Part shown: positions 60,722 to 64,000 of the stretch, piece by piece
How positions within the stretch are numbered: position 1 is the first letter of the stretch
Layout: every line of letters starts with the position of its first letter
Origin: Callaeas wilsoni
Taxonomy: Eukaryota; Chordata; Aves; Passeriformes; Callaeidae
Length of the DNA: 64,000 nucleotides
Reading direction: 5' to 3'
NCBI GenBank assembly: GCA_013398955.1
Contig: VWPU01018894.1
Span: 1-64,000 of the forward strand
Made by a program: the position numbers and the translations under genes
Notes under the pieces: model-generated
What the model saw: only the letters and a program-made list of their open reading frames with translations
The model's database searches: none
Told to the model about the DNA's origin: nothing

Positions 60722-63700
60722 CTGCAAAGAAAAATAACAATTTAAAAACATACATGATTCAAAATAGTTTATTTGAGTCATAAAAGCTGGGGGGGAAAAA
60801 GCATGACAATTCCTCAACATAGTAATTTATTTGAAGGTGAAGTAATTCTAGAAAATTTTCAAAGCAACAAGATAATGCAAGCAAACACTCATTCTCTTCT
60901 ATCATGAAAATCATGTTGTAATAAATATAGGTGAAACTCCTATTTTCATCCACTTTTGACTGAATTTATAAACACTGAGGTTCCTCTCCCTTAGAGAATA
61001 AGTAAATTTTAGATAATGATTTCAAGTGAAGAGAAATTCACTCCAATCAGTGTAGTTGTTGCAGCAATAATTTGCAATATTAAACTCACCTCACATCCAG
61101 TATAAATTCATATGGCATCACATAAAAGATATCTGTTTTTCCCTCTGCTCCGTAAGTATTTCTGGACTGTGTTATAACTGTCTTATGAAGCTAAATAAAT
61201 TTATCTTTACGAGAAGCTAAAAGCAACTTTTCGTCTTCTGCTTATTTTTATAGTTCTTCTCTGAATACCTCTCATACCCGTGAATACTTGAGACAGTCAT
61301 GATTAAACCATATTGAAGGACACGCACTTAGAGCATCTGCAGACACCAAGATGACTCTATTATCCCAAAGAACTGCCAAAACCAGAGACTGACAGAAGCT
61401 GCCTAAGAGACAGAATCACCTGCAGTATAATACAACACCCTTAAAAGCACTCAACCAGAGCCCAGTGACATGTGGTCTACAGGAGGTGCAGAGTTCTCAC
61501 AGTCTGCAAGAACAGATGAAGGAGGTAAATGGACCAGAACCATGAAGAATGAGGACAATATGAAGAAAAATCACAGTATTGTGTTGCTCTGTATCTTAAG
61601 GATAATCCCTTGAAGACCAGCCCTCCTACAAGCCCTATTCTTGAAGAAAAAAAGAAAGGCAAAAGTTGTCCATACAGGGATTGATCCTTCACAAACTGAT
61701 GTTCAGCCAAATGAGTATTCAGATGGGTTTCAAAGTAACAGGGGAACCACCTGTCATAAAATCCTCTTTGGCCGAGAAAGATACAAATCATATCCATATA
61801 GGTAAGCATTATACCAAGTCACTTATGAGCAAAACTCCGCACCATCAGCAAAATGATCGTTTATTCAAAAAGAGTAAGTATGAGATATGCAGACACGATT
61901 CCCAAATCTGAAACTGAGATTTGGCACAAGCCTGCACAGATTTAAAAGTATCAGAGAAGCAAATGAACAATTATCCCGATGTTATCCTCAAGACAATGTG
62001 TTTTCATCTGGTCTCCTTTATGAGAGAGTAAAAGGACATCCTCATGCGAAAATAATAGGCTTCAACCATTAGCAAGGCTTTGGTGAATACACACTGGCTA
62101 GAGTGATATCCCCAAGCACGGAATGGTTTCACACAGTCAGGACACAGCCATAACAAGACATACTCTGCTAGTGAAAAGTCACTCACAAGCTAGTCTCTTT
62201 CCTGAACTGTAGCAAAATGGATTACAATCTAATTTGGTTTCCCAAATCCAACTTTCAGTGCTTGCCACTCCAGTTATGCATGATGAATTAGAGTCTATAA
62301 AATTATTTGCCTGTGGCTTGCATGAGTGCAAACTTAAAGTCCTTGTTGCTAGCAATAGCTACTAGCAACTTCACAGAGCGAGATCGTGTGTGAAGGGATC
62401 CCTGCAGATCAGGGCAACATATGAGAAAGTGGTAAAAAGGTGAACTAAATCAAAACCCAAATATTCAATATGCTATTGTGTTGAGAGGGCAGATGGTATG
62501 CTTGACATACACATACATAAATAAAATACAATTAAAACGTTTTCTGTGTTGAAGGTAGTATCAATATTTGAAGATGGAAAGGGATATTAGTGCCAGGGTA
62601 ATAGTACCAAGATATTGCCATAAGGTATCACCTTATGCAGTCATAATTAAACTCAATGCAACAATTGGACAAGATCTTCCAGGCACAGTAAGCACATGTT
62701 GAAACATCCTGATGACTCTGCACTGCAGCTAAAAAATGAAAAGGGGGTTTGTTGGAGGCAGGCATGATCAATGACAAATCAGAACAAGGATGATTTCAGG
62801 GAAGCCTTCATCTTACAACTAGATATTTAAGTCAGATTCCCTGCCTTTTAATGAGACAAACAGGTACTGGCGCAATTTGAACTGAAATCATCTCCTCAAC
62901 ACCACAAACATCTGCTCAAGGATCAGTCACACAGTAAGAAATACAGGGATGGTCTGAACTATTTTCAGGGAGTGATAATTGGTAACAAAACAATACTGAG
63001 GGGGAAAAAACAAAAAACACCCCATCAAACTCAACTAGTTCAAATACAGTTTATCCTTTAAGTAGCATACAGCAAGGAAGACAGGTCAAGAACCAAAAAC
63101 TGGAAAACACACTGGGAGTGCATGTGAACTTCACCAAAGAAAGGACACGAAATATCTAATCAAAACACTGATATCATATACACAAATAAAGTTTTGGATG
63201 TGAATGAAATGCTATACAATGTCACATGTGACAAGGTTCCGTCAACAAAGAGCTTCAAGACTTCTTCAGTGAAAGACCTGAAGGACTTGCATTCCAATTC
63301 ACTGCTGGTACTGTAAACAAATATTTTTGACCAAATTGGTAAGATTAAGATTGATTGCAACAAGAATCAGAAAAATATCACTACGGACAAAAGGTTTCTT
63401 TATCTGTTGTCTTGACTTCAGTTTAGAAGAGTATGTGAATATTTTTTCTAACCAAAGGTGTAAGAAAAACCTAAAGATGTTGCCCAAGAATGATTCTTTA
63501 TAATAATGTTTTATTTACGGTGCACTAAAGCACTCACTAATCTCTCACCTTTGGTATTTACTATGCAGTACTACAGGGTATGAGATTTACGTTCTTTACA
63601 TTCACACTTTTGTAAAGGAAATGCAAAGAAGAATGAACTTAACCTGACAAGTTCCAAACATATTACTGCATAAGAAAGAGTCCTGCACATGATTCTGAAA

Positions 63701-64000
63701 GCCTTTCACAGAATTACACCTACACAAGGAATTCTGTCAAACAGAGAAGCAATTGAACTCACTTATCTTCTTTGATCAAGGTGAATTGAATTAATGAAAG
63801 GTCGAGCTCTTGAGCCATGCCAAAACTATGGGCTATTTTAGAGACGAGAAACTAACTTATCACTGTTTTTCACAGTAATTGCTACACACAAAAGCAGAAC
63901 AAGATTAGTGAAGGTTATTTCTTACTTAAGTTTTAGGAGTTGCATTATAGACATTTTTCCCCCTCAAATTATGGTATTTTGAAATTTACTTTCAACTTAC
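60722..64000 (-). other. FER: FER intron (partial) at the right edge
   Basis: At least 3.3 kb of intron upstream of the 190-nt exon. I found no coding match to the expected preceding FER exon (the segment ending EKKSD in human). The last six bases, read on the minus strand, are GTAAGT, a perfect donor consensus, so the preceding exon might end just outside the window. Confidence 0.7.
63995..64000 (-). other. Possible splice donor at the window edge
   Basis: Read on the minus strand, the first six bases of the window are GTAAGT. A FER exon ending in phase 2 is still needed upstream of 60721 and would lie to the right, so an exon could end exactly at 64001. GTAAGT also occurs by chance about 15 times per strand in a window of this size. 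Confidence 0.2.

Noticed and set aside
61477..62072. Protein-like frames on both strands
   Set aside because: Adjacent frames on the plus strand look plausible by composition but give no recognisable family, and neither do the minus frames. Kept as plain intron.

Overview
This is a vertebrate nuclear window, almost certainly from a bird. It is AT-rich and mostly intronic. It carries at least eight fragments of CR1 LINEs, the dominant avian retroposon, and one solo LTR of a family I associate with neoavian genomes. The avian assignment rests on these repeats and on protein similarity recalled from memory, not on a database search.

The only intact gene is the middle part of FER, a non-receptor tyrosine kinase of the FES/FER family. 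It lies on the minus strand and runs through the whole window. Seven coding exons are visible, in transcript order 60721-60532, 37409-37317, 30906-30703, 27272-27150, 12026-11970, 9003-8888 and 7284-7190. All have GT-AG junctions and the frame is continuous across all six joins. Together they encode about 292 residues, matching human residues about 350 to 642: the end of the coiled-coil region with the Tyr402 site, the linker, the whole SH2 domain with its FLVRES arginine, and the first part of the kinase N-lobe (glycine loop, VAVK lysine, helix C glutamate, hinge). The F-BAR exons lie above position 64000 and the catalytic and activation loops lie below position 1.

Layout: 1-7189 is intron after the hinge exon. 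7190-12026 holds three kinase exons. 12027-27149 is a 15-kb intron with CR1 pieces, the solo LTR and a GC-rich repeat-like block. 27150-30906 holds the two SH2 exons. 30907-37316 is an intron with a possible alternative terminal exon and a fresh 160-bp tandem duplication. 37410-60531 is a 23-kb intron with CR1 pieces, a broken histone H2A copy and a broken acrosin terminal exon. 60722-64000 is the start of the next intron.

The least expected item is the acrosin relic at 57764-58282. It keeps the S1-protease GDS motif region, the VTSWG/GC strand, a glutamine-rich tail and a poly(A) signal, but it has lost an intact splice acceptor and has a stop inside the protease domain. I saw no CRISPR array, operon, tRNA or rRNA gene, and nothing that I would call a new biological system. 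The other findings are modest and marked as such.
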